Positions 1 through 5,847 of a stretch of 10,741 nt of DNA are shown piece after piece; positions within the stretch are counted from its first letter, which is position 1; every line of letters begins with the position of its first letter. The stretch comes from JBNJGT01 sp051819765 (GTDB lineage: Archaea > Nanobdellota > Nanobdellia > Woesearchaeales > JACJVW01). The position numbers and the translations under genes are program-made. The notes under the pieces are model-generated. The model was given only the letters and a program-made list of their open reading frames with translations. It did not search any database and was not told the DNA's origin. The stretch is from contig JBNJGT010000052.1 in the NCBI GenBank assembly GCA_051819765.1, positions 1 to 10,741 of the forward strand. The letters are read 5' to 3'.

Positions 1-104
1 TGGACTCGATGTCTGAGGAGAATTGTGTGCAGGAGTGCAAGAAGAAGGTGTCTGATTTCCTTGGGCCTTCTATTGCTGAGAGTTTGCCGGCCTCTGACCA
101 ATAG
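1..104 (+). CDS. C-terminal end of an upstream gene (partial)
   Basis: Reading from base 3, the frame is open for 33 codons and ends with TAG at 102-104. The peptide is hydrophilic and looks helical (EENCVQECKKKVSDFLGP is its core), as expected of a soluble protein tail. The other two forward frames give an early stop or an arginine-rich translation that looks non-coding. The TAG is followed at once by a TATA-like box and a long T-tract, so this gene ends just before the next promoter. The family cannot be named from 33 residues. Confidence 0.45.
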   Translation, partial: DSMSEENCVQECKKKVSDFLGPSIAESLPASDQ

Positions 105-115
105 ATTTATATTTT
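105..115 (+). promoter_or_regulatory. TATA-like box of a leaderless promoter
   Basis: ATTTATATTTT directly follows the upstream stop codon. Its centre is about 26 nt before the ATG at 136, so transcription would start at or next to that ATG. No Shine-Dalgarno motif precedes the ATG, which agrees with leaderless translation. Confidence 0.55.
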
Positions 116-124
116 CTTTTTTTT
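112..124 (+). terminator. T-tract, possible archaeal terminator
   Basis: This stretch is twelve T residues interrupted by one C, 8 nt after the stop of the upstream gene. Archaeal RNA polymerase terminates on T-rich non-template tracts without a hairpin. It overlaps the promoter of the next gene, so its role as a terminator is only probable. Confidence 0.35.
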
Positions 125-135
125 CCAAACATTGC

Positions 136-570
136 ATGAATCCTTTACTGCATTTCTTCATCAATTACCTTGTTATCGATGCTCTCTTTGGTACCGCTGC
201 TGATCATGCGTTTGTCATCTTCATAGCCTCAACAATCATTGACCTGGACCATATCCCTTATCTCTATCGGAAGAGGCAAGTTTTTGGCAAGCTGGGTGCT
301 GAATGCAGAACACGGTTCCACGAATTGTGGGGTGTGACGTTAGTCGGATTTGCCGGGGCTGTCGCATCTCTTTTCTTGCCGATGATGTTGGTGCAAATGG
401 TGGTGGTCTGCCTGTTGTTGCACCTTGCAGTAGATTTTGTAGTTGGACAGACTCGACCTTTATATCCTTACTCTACTGATACGGTTTTCCTGCATATCCT
501 TTCTCCTCGATATAGACCTGCTTTTGAGATGACTTTGACTGTGGCAGGGGTCCTTGTATGGCTAAGCTGA
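136..570 (+). CDS. YdjM/DUF457-like membrane-bound putative metal-dependent hydrolase
   Basis: A 144-aa integral membrane protein. The start at 136 is chosen because an ATG there lies about 26 nt after a TATA-like box and opens the family-like N terminus MNPLLHFFINYL; the frame is open further upstream, but that part runs through the T-tract and encodes basic, unnatural sequence. Potential metal ligands occur in the usual order: H6, the DLDH cluster at residues 36-39, H62 in RFHELWG, and the HxxxD pair H96/D100 in a membrane segment. Hydrophobic segments span about 20-35, 64-100 and 131-143. In the DUF457 family the block after DxDH is normally HRxxTH; here it is replaced by FHELWG, so this is a divergent member. 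No substrate is established for the family, and the hydrolase label rests on its motif. The stop overlaps the ATG of the next gene by 13 nt, suggesting cotranscription. Confidence 0.6.
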   Translation: MNPLLHFFINYLVIDALFGTAADHAFVIFIASTIIDLDHIPYLYRKRQVFGKLGAECRTRFHELWGVTLVGFAGAVASLFLPMMLVQMVVVCLLLHLAVDFVVGQTRPLYPYSTDTVFLHILSPRYRPAFEMTLTVAGVLVWLS

Positions 571-968
571 ATGGTAAGTCTCATGGATTGTTTGACCTTC
601 TATCATGCCTATTGCCCAGGATTGATCCAAACATAATCGCGGGTATTTCAGTGTTGGCCAGTGTGCTCTTTTTACTGGTGCTTGAGTATGAGGTGCTTGC
701 TTTTTGTATGTTACTTGTGATCCTGTTTTTGGATTGGATTGGTAGGTATATCGAGCAAAAGTTCAAGCGGAAAGATACAGTGTATTCTTTGGATGTGATG
801 TCAGATCGGTTGTCTGAGGGGATCATCTTCGTGATCTTCTTTCCGTGGTTTTACCTGTTCGTGTTGAACTGTCTGCTGACAGTGTATAGCTATCGCAGGG
901 GGACGCACGTGATACTGCCACTCCGACAGGTGTTTTTGGTGTACTACCTCATCTTTGTGGTGTTGTGA
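558..968 (+). CDS. Small degenerate CDP-alcohol phosphatidyltransferase-like membrane protein
   Basis: A 136-aa membrane protein starting inside the end of the preceding gene. The N-terminal PNIIAGISVLAS (residues 24-35) resembles the PNxIT opening of CDP-alcohol phosphatidyltransferases, which make phospholipids by moving a phosphatidyl group from a CDP-alcohol. The segment LDWIGRYIEQKFKRK followed by LDVMSD (residues 58-83) aligns with the family signature D-x2-DG-x2-AR-x8-G-x3-D-x3-D. D59, D79 and D83 are present, but the second Asp, the DG glycine, the AR pair and the later Gly are not, and the spacing is one residue short. It is also shorter than most members, which are about 170-200 aa or more. 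It may therefore be a catalytically dead paralogue or a diverged enzyme. Hydrophobic helices lie at about 25-57, 88-109 and 122-136. Family assignment is tentative. Confidence 0.45.
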   Translation: MAKLNGKSHGLFDLLSCLLPRIDPNIIAGISVLASVLFLLVLEYEVLAFCMLLVILFLDWIGRYIEQKFKRKDTVYSLDVMSDRLSEGIIFVIFFPWFYLFVLNCLLTVYSYRRGTHVILPLRQVFLVYYLIFVVL

Positions 969-990
969 TCCGGTGCAATGTATCTCGGAA

Positions 991-1001
991 TGTTTAAAAA
1001 G
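991..1001 (+). promoter_or_regulatory. TATA-like box upstream of the 490-aa lipoprotein
   Basis: TGTTTAAAAAG is centred about 28 nt before the ATG at 1024. The spacing matches the other candidate leaderless promoters in the window. A weak GAGG lies at 1013-1016, so a leadered start cannot be excluded. Confidence 0.4.
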
Positions 1002-1023
1002 TCATTCTCATTGAGGATCTCGC

Positions 1024-2496
1024 ATGAAGCGTTGGTTGTTTTTGCTCCTGCTCTTGACCGGGTGCTTGGAGGTCTCCTATGATCCTTACTATGATCGTGA
1101 GCCTGACTATGTCCTGCGGGCTGCTGGTGTGGACAGGACTGACTATGTCCAGGGACTAGAGGGCCAGGAGTTCTCAGGGGATGCGTGGGGACGGGCTGAC
1201 CGTTATCTGATCCTTGCACGACTGACGAACGAGTCAGGGTATTACTTGAGATTCTGCGAGGCATTGATGGCGTTTGATGCTGCGACAGACGAAGAGCGGG
1301 CAGTGAAGTACGAGTCTCTTGCGTCAGTCAATTGCGGGAACCGCCGGACACATTACTTGCGGGAAGCTATAAAGCTTTGGGAGAAGCAGGGTGTTGCCTG
1401 GCGGGCACAGCTCCTGCAAGGGATCATGGGTGATAATGTCAGTGTCACTGTGGATGGGACAGAGCTTGAGCCCGCGTTGAACCTGAGCGGAAAAAGCTCT
1501 ATCACCATCGGTTCCACGTCCATTACCGTAGAACCCGGGGATCGGGTCTTCACCCAGGTTGACCGGGTCTATCGGGACTGGCTGGGTCAGCAGATGGACC
1601 AGAGTCCTTTTGATGGTGAGTTGCTCTATACCTTTTCGGAACGGTTGACATACCCGGCTGAAGAGCTCATGGCTGAGGTTGGTTGGCACGAGGGGGGCAG
1701 GATGCGTGATCTGAAGCGCTTGGGGATCGAACCCCATACTGCGGTGGGAACAATCGTTGTCGAGCATGAAGGTAAATGGTACGCACCGGATGATACGGGG
1801 GTCTTCAGGTTTGAAGTGCCCCTTGACAAGGTCTCATATCCGACGGCGCGATTCCTTGCGGATGGGATCGGTTTGCTGGTGGATACCCATGGTGTCAATA
1901 TGCTGGTTGAGCAGTCAATCAGGCATGACGCTGACGTTGTCCTCTCTGACTGTGATCATACCGGAAAGACTAAGGCTGCAATCTATCTTTCAGACCATAA
2001 CATAAGTGTGATCTGTTTTCCGGACCGGTTCACCTACGCAGCGCTGGGACATGATGCTCGTCTGGTGGGGAGCCCGGTGTGGCGGGTCGAGGACGGGAGC
2101 ATGGTCTATGGTGATGCGCCGGTTGTCCTTCATAGGAATGAAACCATTGTCGTGACGGATGCGGATATCGGGAAGACCTATGCTATCTGGTATTACACGA
2201 CACCACTATTGTATTTTGAGCAAATAACAAAGACGTTTCCTTTGGATGTCACTGTTGCGACCATCGATGATTTTGGCCAGCTGGGCACTGTGTTTGACAC
2301 GGCACGCGAACAGAACGCATCTGTTGTCGCAACCCGGGTGTTCAATTCGGATGATTATATCGATGCTGCACAGTGGTTGGATGAGGATGAATCCAATACC
2401 ATCATCCTGTTCCATTCAACCATGTATCCCTACGGGATCAAATTGATGCAGGAGTACGAGGGGCGTATTTCCTTTGATGATCCAAATGTGAGGTGA
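1024..2496 (+). CDS. Large predicted lipoprotein of unknown function
   Basis: A 490-aa protein with a short signal peptide (KR, then a leucine run) and a lipobox LTGC that would leave Cys14 as the lipidated N terminus, so it is probably anchored to the outer face of the membrane. Residues 30-130 look helical and contain Cys78 and Cys104, a possible disulfide. Residues 138-180 are beta-rich, with alternating Ser/Thr/Val. Residues 195-280 are mixed. From about 281 the pattern is Rossmann-like: repeated short hydrophobic strands with turns, such as ADVVLSDCDHTGKTKAAIYL (303-322), VICFPDR (329-335), ETIVVTDADIG (373-383), TVATIDDFG (410-418), ASVVATRVF (432-440) and NTIILFHS (458-465). I do not recognise the family and assign no enzyme activity. 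It is complete at both ends. The broken nucleotide hydrolase gene begins 5 nt after its stop. Confidence 0.75.
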   Translation: MKRWLFLLLLLTGCLEVSYDPYYDREPDYVLRAAGVDRTDYVQGLEGQEFSGDAWGRADRYLILARLTNESGYYLRFCEALMAFDAATDEERAVKYESLASVNCGNRRTHYLREAIKLWEKQGVAWRAQLLQGIMGDNVSVTVDGTELEPALNLSGKSSITIGSTSITVEPGDRVFTQVDRVYRDWLGQQMDQSPFDGELLYTFSERLTYPAEELMAEVGWHEGGRMRDLKRLGIEPHTAVGTIVVEHEGKWYAPDDTGVFRFEVPLDKVSYPTARFLADGIGLLVDTHGVNMLVEQSIRHDADVVLSDCDHTGKTKAAIYLSDHNISVICFPDRFTYAALGHDARLVGSPVWRVEDGSMVYGDAPVVLHRNETIVVTDADIGKTYAIWYYTTPLLYFEQITKTFPLDVTVATIDDFGQLGTVFDTAREQNASVVATRVFNSDDYIDAAQWLDEDESNTIILFHSTMYPYGIKLMQEYEGRISFDDPNVR

Positions 2497-2501
2497 TATT
2501 A

Positions 2502-2890
2502 ATGAAGATCTATTTTGCGGGAGCAATCCGCGGTGGGAGATGCTGATTTGTATATGGCACTTATCAGGCATCTTCAGCAGTACGGTGAGGTCCTTACAGA
2601 ACATATTGGTTCGAATCTCTCTGATTGGAGGGAGAGACTAACAGATGAGGCAATCTATGTGCGTGACATGACCTGGTTGCGCTGGGGTGGTTGTCGCGGA
2701 AGTCACTTCCCCCTCATTGGTGCTCGCGTATGAGATCGCCCGGGCGCTTGAGCTTGGAAAGCCGGTCTACTGCTTGTATCGCACGCGCCGGACCTCAGCC
2801 ATGATCGCAGGGTCTGGTGCTGTATGCATGCAGTATGAGACCCTTGCCCAGGCGACGGAACTGATTGATGGCTTTATTGTGGAGGGATGA
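2502..2890 (+). pseudogene. DNPH1/RCL-type 2'-deoxynucleoside 5'-phosphate N-hydrolase, two frameshifts
   Basis: The translation matches the nucleoside 2-deoxyribosyltransferase/DNPH1 family across its length, but in three frames. Frame one (2502-2540) gives MKIYFAGAIRGGR, the family's opening with the phosphate-binding SIRGGR-type loop. Frame two (about 2539-2679) continues with DADLYMALIRHL, YGEVLTEHIG and AIYVRDMTWL. Frame three (about 2681-2890) gives VVVAEVTSPSL, with the catalytic-type Glu, then YEIARALELGKPVYCLYR and SAMIAGSGA. Family members cleave the N-glycosidic bond of deoxynucleoside monophosphates, a nucleotide salvage or clean-up role. Both junctions shift by the equivalent of +1 or -2/-5 bases, and family spacing suggests small deletions. 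The conserved SLGVGYE is also changed to SLVLAYE. As written the gene gives only a 14-aa product. Assembly errors are possible, but two in one short gene favour real decay. Its terminal TGA overlaps the next ATG. Confidence 0.8.
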
Positions 2891-3216
2891 GGGCCTTTCC
2901 TGCAAGCTACGGCGTCCTTACCATTTTCTTGGTTGTGTTTGTACTCCAGCAGAACTGGCAGTTTCTCTTGTGCATTGGCATCTATGTATTTACTGGGCTC
3001 TTGCATTACCTGGACTATCGTGTCTCTTGCCTATGGCAAGCTGGGTATCTTGTGTGGTTGCTTTTGCATATGTTCGGCCTGATGGGGGAGAACGAAACTT
3101 TACGGGCTTATCGATGTGGTGTGAGGGCCCTATCCTGGTATGACCAGGTGTTCAATCTTCTTGGTGACTGCTGTTGGTGCGCAATAAATATAAAGACTGG
3201 CTGCTTTTTGCAGAGC
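2887..3216 (+). pseudogene. Membrane protein segment, no stop, reads into the flavoenzyme
   Basis: An ATG in an ATGA overlap with the preceding gene opens a frame encoding about 110 residues before the flavoenzyme start. Hydrophobic helices occur at about residues 8-22, 26-40 and 48-66, followed by a polar loop and LSWYDQVFNLLGD (residues 82-94). The helix order, the HYLD and LLHMFG segments and the YDxxxxxLG element are reminiscent of YjdF/DUF2238-like small membrane proteins, but this is a weak family guess. The expected last helices are absent: the sequence turns into CCWCAINIKTGCF and meets the next gene without a stop. It may be a truncated gene whose end was deleted, or a genuine N-terminal membrane anchor giving a 561-aa fusion. 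The promoter inside its last codons favours the truncated-gene reading. Confidence 0.45.
3184..3195 (+). promoter_or_regulatory. TATA-like box of a leaderless promoter for the flavoenzyme
   Basis: ATAAATATAAAG-type sequence (3183-3194) is centred about 28 nt before the ATG at 3217. No ribosome binding site lies between them. This supports independent, leaderless expression from 3217 rather than translation from 2887. Confidence 0.5.
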
Positions 3217-4572
3217 ATGAAAGAGTATGATATGATTGTGATCGGATCAGGCTCAGCCATGAATGTGGTTGAAGAAGCTCTAGTCCATGAGAAGACTGTT
3301 GCAGTGGTTGACAAGGGACCGGCAGGGGGTACCTGTCTGAATCTGGGTTGCATTCCATCAAAGATGCTGATTGCTGCTGCTGACAAGGTGATGGAGATAC
3401 AAGAGGCTGAAAGTTTCGGGATTAAGGCCTCTGTAGAGAAGATTGATTTTGGCGCCATCATGCAGAATATGCGGGATCATATATTGCCTGAGCAGCAAGA
3501 GATCCATGCGGCCCTCACTGGTGCAGATGAATTTGATTTCTATGAGGGTGAAGGGCGGTTTGTTGATGATTACACTCTGGAGGTCAATGGTGAACGGATC
3601 AGGGGAAATCAGGTCGTGATTGGCGCAGGGTCCAGGCCATGGATCCCGGATATACCTGGCCTTGATTCAGTAGCGTATATGACTAATGAGAATGTATTGC
3701 AGCTTACCAAGTGTCCTTCTTCATTGATCATCATTGGTGGTGGGTACATCGCGCTTGAGTATGCCCATTTCTTCTCTGCGATGGGAGCTGCGGTGACAAT
3801 CATCGAGAAGGCAGAGATACTGCCGGGGGCTGAACCAGAAATCCAAGAGGTGCTCAGGAAAGACCTGGAAGGGCGCATGGCACTCTTCACCGGAACAGAA
3901 CCGCTTGAGGTGTGGGAAGAAGGTGACATCCATGTGCGCTGCAGACGCTCAGAGGAGTTTACCGTGCAGGCTGAGGCTTTGCTTGTCGCAACTGGGCGTG
4001 AATCAAACGCTGACCTGCTTGCGGTTGAAAACACTGGTGTGGAGCGGGATGAGCATGGCTTTATCAAGACCAATGATTTTTTGGAGACCACACGACCCGG
4101 TATTTATGCGGTAGGTGATGTGAATGGCAGGGCCATGTTCATGCACGCAGCAAACGAGGAAGCAATCCTTGCAGCACACAACGCGCTGCATGACCAGGCT
4201 ATCTCATTTGACTATACAGCTATTCCCTATGCGGTCTATACCTGGCCGCAGATTGCGTCAGTTGGTCTGACAGAGCAGGAAGCCATGCAGGAGCATTCAA
4301 TCCTTGTGAGCCGGGCTGGCTATGATGAGACTGCAAAGGGCATTGCATTGAATGAGGATCGGGGGTTTGCAAAGGTTATCGTGGATAAAGAAGATCTTTC
4401 TATCCTTGGATTTCATATCATCGGTCCACAGGCGCCGGTGCTGATCCAGGAAGTGATTAATGCTCTGCATTGGGGGGGAATAGAAAGCCTGATGCGGGGG
4501 ATGCATATCCATCCGGCTCTGACTGAACTGATCCCAAAGACCCTATCGGGATTGCATGAACCAATCTCATGA
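3217..4572 (+). CDS. FAD-dependent pyridine nucleotide-disulfide oxidoreductase, mycothione reductase/Lpd-like
   Basis: A 451-aa class I flavoprotein disulfide reductase of normal family length. An N-terminal FAD Rossmann motif, IVIGSGSAM (7-15), lacks the third canonical Gly, as in mycothione-reductase-like members. GGTCLNLGCIPSK (38-50) holds the redox-active Cys40/Cys45. The NAD(P)H motif IIGGGYIALEYA (172-183) is followed by IIEKAE (195-200); the acidic residue after strand two suggests NADH rather than NADPH. IYAVGDVNG (296-304) is the second FAD contact, with Asp301. The C-terminal dimer domain ends with MHIHPALTE (429-437), supplying the His432/Glu437 pair. All catalytic residues are therefore present and the enzyme should reduce a small disulfide or lipoyl-type substrate. 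No 2-oxo acid dehydrogenase genes lie nearby, so a role in low-molecular-weight thiol homeostasis is more likely than one as an E3 subunit, though the substrate is unknown. The start at 3217 is preferred over 2887 because it matches the family N terminus and the upstream TATA-like box. Confidence 0.88.
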   Translation: MKEYDMIVIGSGSAMNVVEEALVHEKTVAVVDKGPAGGTCLNLGCIPSKMLIAAADKVMEIQEAESFGIKASVEKIDFGAIMQNMRDHILPEQQEIHAALTGADEFDFYEGEGRFVDDYTLEVNGERIRGNQVVIGAGSRPWIPDIPGLDSVAYMTNENVLQLTKCPSSLIIIGGGYIALEYAHFFSAMGAAVTIIEKAEILPGAEPEIQEVLRKDLEGRMALFTGTEPLEVWEEGDIHVRCRRSEEFTVQAEALLVATGRESNADLLAVENTGVERDEHGFIKTNDFLETTRPGIYAVGDVNGRAMFMHAANEEAILAAHNALHDQAISFDYTAIPYAVYTWPQIASVGLTEQEAMQEHSILVSRAGYDETAKGIALNEDRGFAKVIVDKEDLSILGFHIIGPQAPVLIQEVINALHWGGIESLMRGMHIHPALTELIPKTLSGLHEPIS

Positions 4573-4780
4573 TATGCCCGGTTTTGTCTTGAAAGTTTTT
4601 GAATATTTCAAGATGGGGCTTAGGTTGGTAGGGTCTGGTCAGAAGAGAAGGTTTTTGCCTTTGGCATTTTGGATCTGACGTGACAATTCATCTACGTGTG
4701 CTACGAGTTGCCCTGAGGCCCATCTGAAGTGCTTCTCTCATAATATCCTTGTCTCGATTCGTATTTATTACTCAAAAGCA

Positions 4781-4790
4781 TTTTTTCCTT
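4781..4790 (+). terminator. T-rich tract, possible terminator
   Basis: Six T residues followed by CCTT lie between the arms of the CGTATTT/AAATACG inverted repeat and upstream of the Lrp promoter. Archaeal transcripts often end on such tracts. Another T5 run lies at 4816-4820. Weak evidence. Confidence 0.25.
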
Positions 4791-4880
4791 TCAAATACGG
4801 GGGTTGATTGCAATGCTTTTTAACGGCTGGAGTGCTGAAATGGGGACTGGCTGACAAAAACTTTACATCGTAACCCAAGC

Positions 4881-4921
4881 CTTATATGCAATAAAAAACA
4901 AAAAATTAATAAGGTTTAAAT
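4881..4921 (+). promoter_or_regulatory. Promoter region of the Lrp-like gene
   Basis: Two TATA-like elements are visible: CTTATATGC (4881-4889) and GGTTTAAATG (4913-4922). The second would place a transcript start near 4942-4945, giving a leader of about 15-18 nt that contains GGATGAT (4949-4955) ahead of the ATG at 4960. Which one is used cannot be decided from sequence. Confidence 0.4.
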
Positions 4922-4959
4922 GATTGTGTAAATGTACTGCTAAATTTTGGATGATAATT

Positions 4960-5520
4960 ATGGAAAAAATGGATCCTAATCTACCTAAACTCACTGAAAA
5001 TGATAGAACTGTTCTTAAAAAAATTCTTGACATGAAAAGGATTCCTGATAGCGATATTGCCAAAAGTATGCACCTTTCTCCCCAAGCCATATTTAAGATA
5101 CGGGAAAAACTGGAGAATTGCGGCATTATAAAGGGTTATATGCCAATTATTGATTTTAAAAAGTTAGGTATCAATATCATGACTCTCATGATTGTTCGCT
5201 TGTCTTCTAAGATGTGGAAATCCTTTTCAGATGATCAGATCTCTGAAAGGATCTCTAAAGCACCCTATGTGATTGATGCTTATCGGGTTGCTGATGAAGA
5301 TGCTTCACATGTCCTGCTGCTGGCTTTTAGGGATATGGCTCAGAAGGAAAAATATGTCTCACAGGTCCAGACTAAGTTTGCGGAGGAGGTTAAGATTAAG
5401 GGATTGTATACTTTTTCTGTGGATAAGATCATTACGCATAGTCCGATTGGAATCCTGCATGAGATAATTGATCAGAAAGAATTTTCACCAAAAGACCTAT
5501 TCTTAAACCAGACTTCCTGA
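4960..5520 (+). CDS. Lrp/AsnC-like transcriptional regulator
   Basis: A 186-aa predicted DNA-binding regulator. Residues 12-57 form the AsnC-type winged helix-turn-helix: LTENDRTVLKKIL, then SDIAKSMHLSPQAIFKIREK as the turn and recognition helix, then LENCGIIKGYMPIID leading into the linker. The rest (about 70-165) follows the RAM-type ligand domain layout with MTLMIVRLSS, VIDAYRVADEDASH, HVLLLAFRDMAQ and KIKGLYTFSVDKI. The loop that usually reads TGxxD is VADEDASH here, so ligand binding may differ. A 20-aa tail extends beyond the usual end. ATG 4960 is preferred over ATG 4951 and the upstream TTG because it best fits family N termini and GGATGAT spacing; this choice is uncertain. A broken relative of its ligand domain lies at 6974-7190, and closely similar promoter blocks follow both copies. 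It may control those promoters and its own. Confidence 0.75.
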   Translation: MEKMDPNLPKLTENDRTVLKKILDMKRIPDSDIAKSMHLSPQAIFKIREKLENCGIIKGYMPIIDFKKLGINIMTLMIVRLSSKMWKSFSDDQISERISKAPYVIDAYRVADEDASHVLLLAFRDMAQKEKYVSQVQTKFAEEVKIKGLYTFSVDKIITHSPIGILHEIIDQKEFSPKDLFLNQTS

Positions 5521-5549
5521 TGGTCAAGTATAATTCTGTTTATTAATGG

Positions 5550-5614
5550 TTAAAATCATCAACCTATTTCTATTTGTTTCTTTACAATATCTACCAAAGC
5601 TATAAGAACTTCAG
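5550..5614 (+). promoter_or_regulatory. Conserved promoter block, copy A
   Basis: This block lies 30 nt behind the Lrp stop. It shares a 13-nt match (5550-5562) and a 39-nt match with one difference (5576-5614) with copy B at 7217-7281. The 39-nt part includes ACCAAAGCTATAAG, which reads as a BRE-like purine stretch plus TATA box (CTATAAG, 5600-5606). The transcript would start near 5628, leaving a leader of about 120 nt before the 29-aa peptide gene. Conservation outside the TATA box suggests an operator as well. Confidence 0.55.
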
Positions 5615-5651
5615 AGATATACATAAGGGAGTAGGGATTCAAAAGGCTGAT

Positions 5652-5711
5652 GGCACATCCGATGGCATAAGGTGCTTTGGATGCCTTAGCATAAGTGCAG
5701 CTAAGTGCAGT
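5652..5711 (+). repeat. Leader repeats and hairpin upstream of the 29-aa peptide
   Basis: GCATAAGGTGC (5665-5675), GCATAAGTGCAG (5689-5700) and CTAAGTGCAG (5701-5710) are variants of one short motif. The last two are part of a 10-bp tandem repeat (TAAGTGCAGC at 5692-5701, TAAGTGCAGT at 5702-5711), a spacing of one helical turn. The same area can fold: GGC-ATCC (5652-5660, with a 2-nt bulge) pairs with GGATGCC (5679-5685), with GCA/TGC pairing inside. It could be a tandem operator or a structured leader. Function is unknown. Confidence 0.4.
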
Positions 5712-5745
5712 TATCGTATAGATTTAAACAAAGGAGGGGGAATTT

Positions 5746-5835
5746 ATGGTCGATAATAAAGGTGGGATATTTGGGTTTATTGGATTGATTGTCGTAGTGA
5801 TAGTAATTGGAGTGTTGTTTTTCAGGTATTTTTAA
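5746..5835 (+). CDS. 29-aa single-helix membrane peptide
   Basis: A short gene with a near-perfect ribosome binding site (AAAGGAGGGGG, 5730-5740) placed 5 nt before ATG. The product starts MVDNKGGIFGFIGLIVVVIV, continues with a few hydrophobic residues and ends FFRYF. This is one strongly hydrophobic helix (about residues 8-25) with a short polar N terminus, so it should sit in the membrane. The TAA is followed after 12 nt by the GTG of the next gene, so the two are probably cotranscribed from the promoter block at 5550-5614. Small peptides of this type are often membrane anchors or regulators of larger complexes, but no partner can be named. Confidence 0.6.
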   Translation: MVDNKGGIFGFIGLIVVVIVIGVLFFRYF

Positions 5836-5847
5836 GGGGGGGTAAAA

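Larger units (their letters stand above)
4573..4959. other. Gene-free stretch between the flavoenzyme and the Lrp regulator
   Basis: No convincing gene was found here. It contains an inverted repeat CTTGAAA/TTTCAAG (4588-4594 and 4606-4612) that could form a hairpin after the flavoenzyme gene. A second arm pair, CGTATTT/AAATACG (4760-4766 and 4793-4799), encloses a T-run. Promoter-like AT-rich sequence fills 4881-4921. On the minus strand, 4735-4639 is an open stretch ending in TGA whose translation (SGQLVAHVDELSRQIQNAKG) looks protein-like; it may be the tail of a lost gene. Base composition becomes clearly more AT-rich after about 4860. Confidence 0.5.

Noticed and set aside
25..135. Upstream extension of the YdjM-like gene to 25
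   Set aside because: It runs through the TATA-like box and T-tract, overlaps the tail of the previous gene and encodes unnatural basic sequence. ATG 136 fits the family and the promoter.
2502..2890. Programmed frameshifting in the DNPH1-like gene
   Set aside because: No slippery heptamer or obvious stimulatory structure is seen at either junction, and two shifts with missing residues fit decay or sequence error better.
3217..4572. E3 subunit of a 2-oxo acid dehydrogenase complex
   Set aside because: No E1, E2 or lipoyl-domain genes are in the window, and the FAD motif resembles mycothione-reductase-like enzymes more than classical lipoamide dehydrogenases.
4588..4612. CTTGAAA/TTTCAAG hairpin as a bacterial intrinsic terminator
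   Set aside because: The stem is AT-rich with an 11-nt loop and no T-tract follows it, so the classical structure is lacking.
5574..5756. 60-codon forward frame behind the Lrp gene
   Set aside because: It begins inside the conserved promoter block and covers the leader repeats and the start of the 29-aa gene, and its translation has no coherent pattern.
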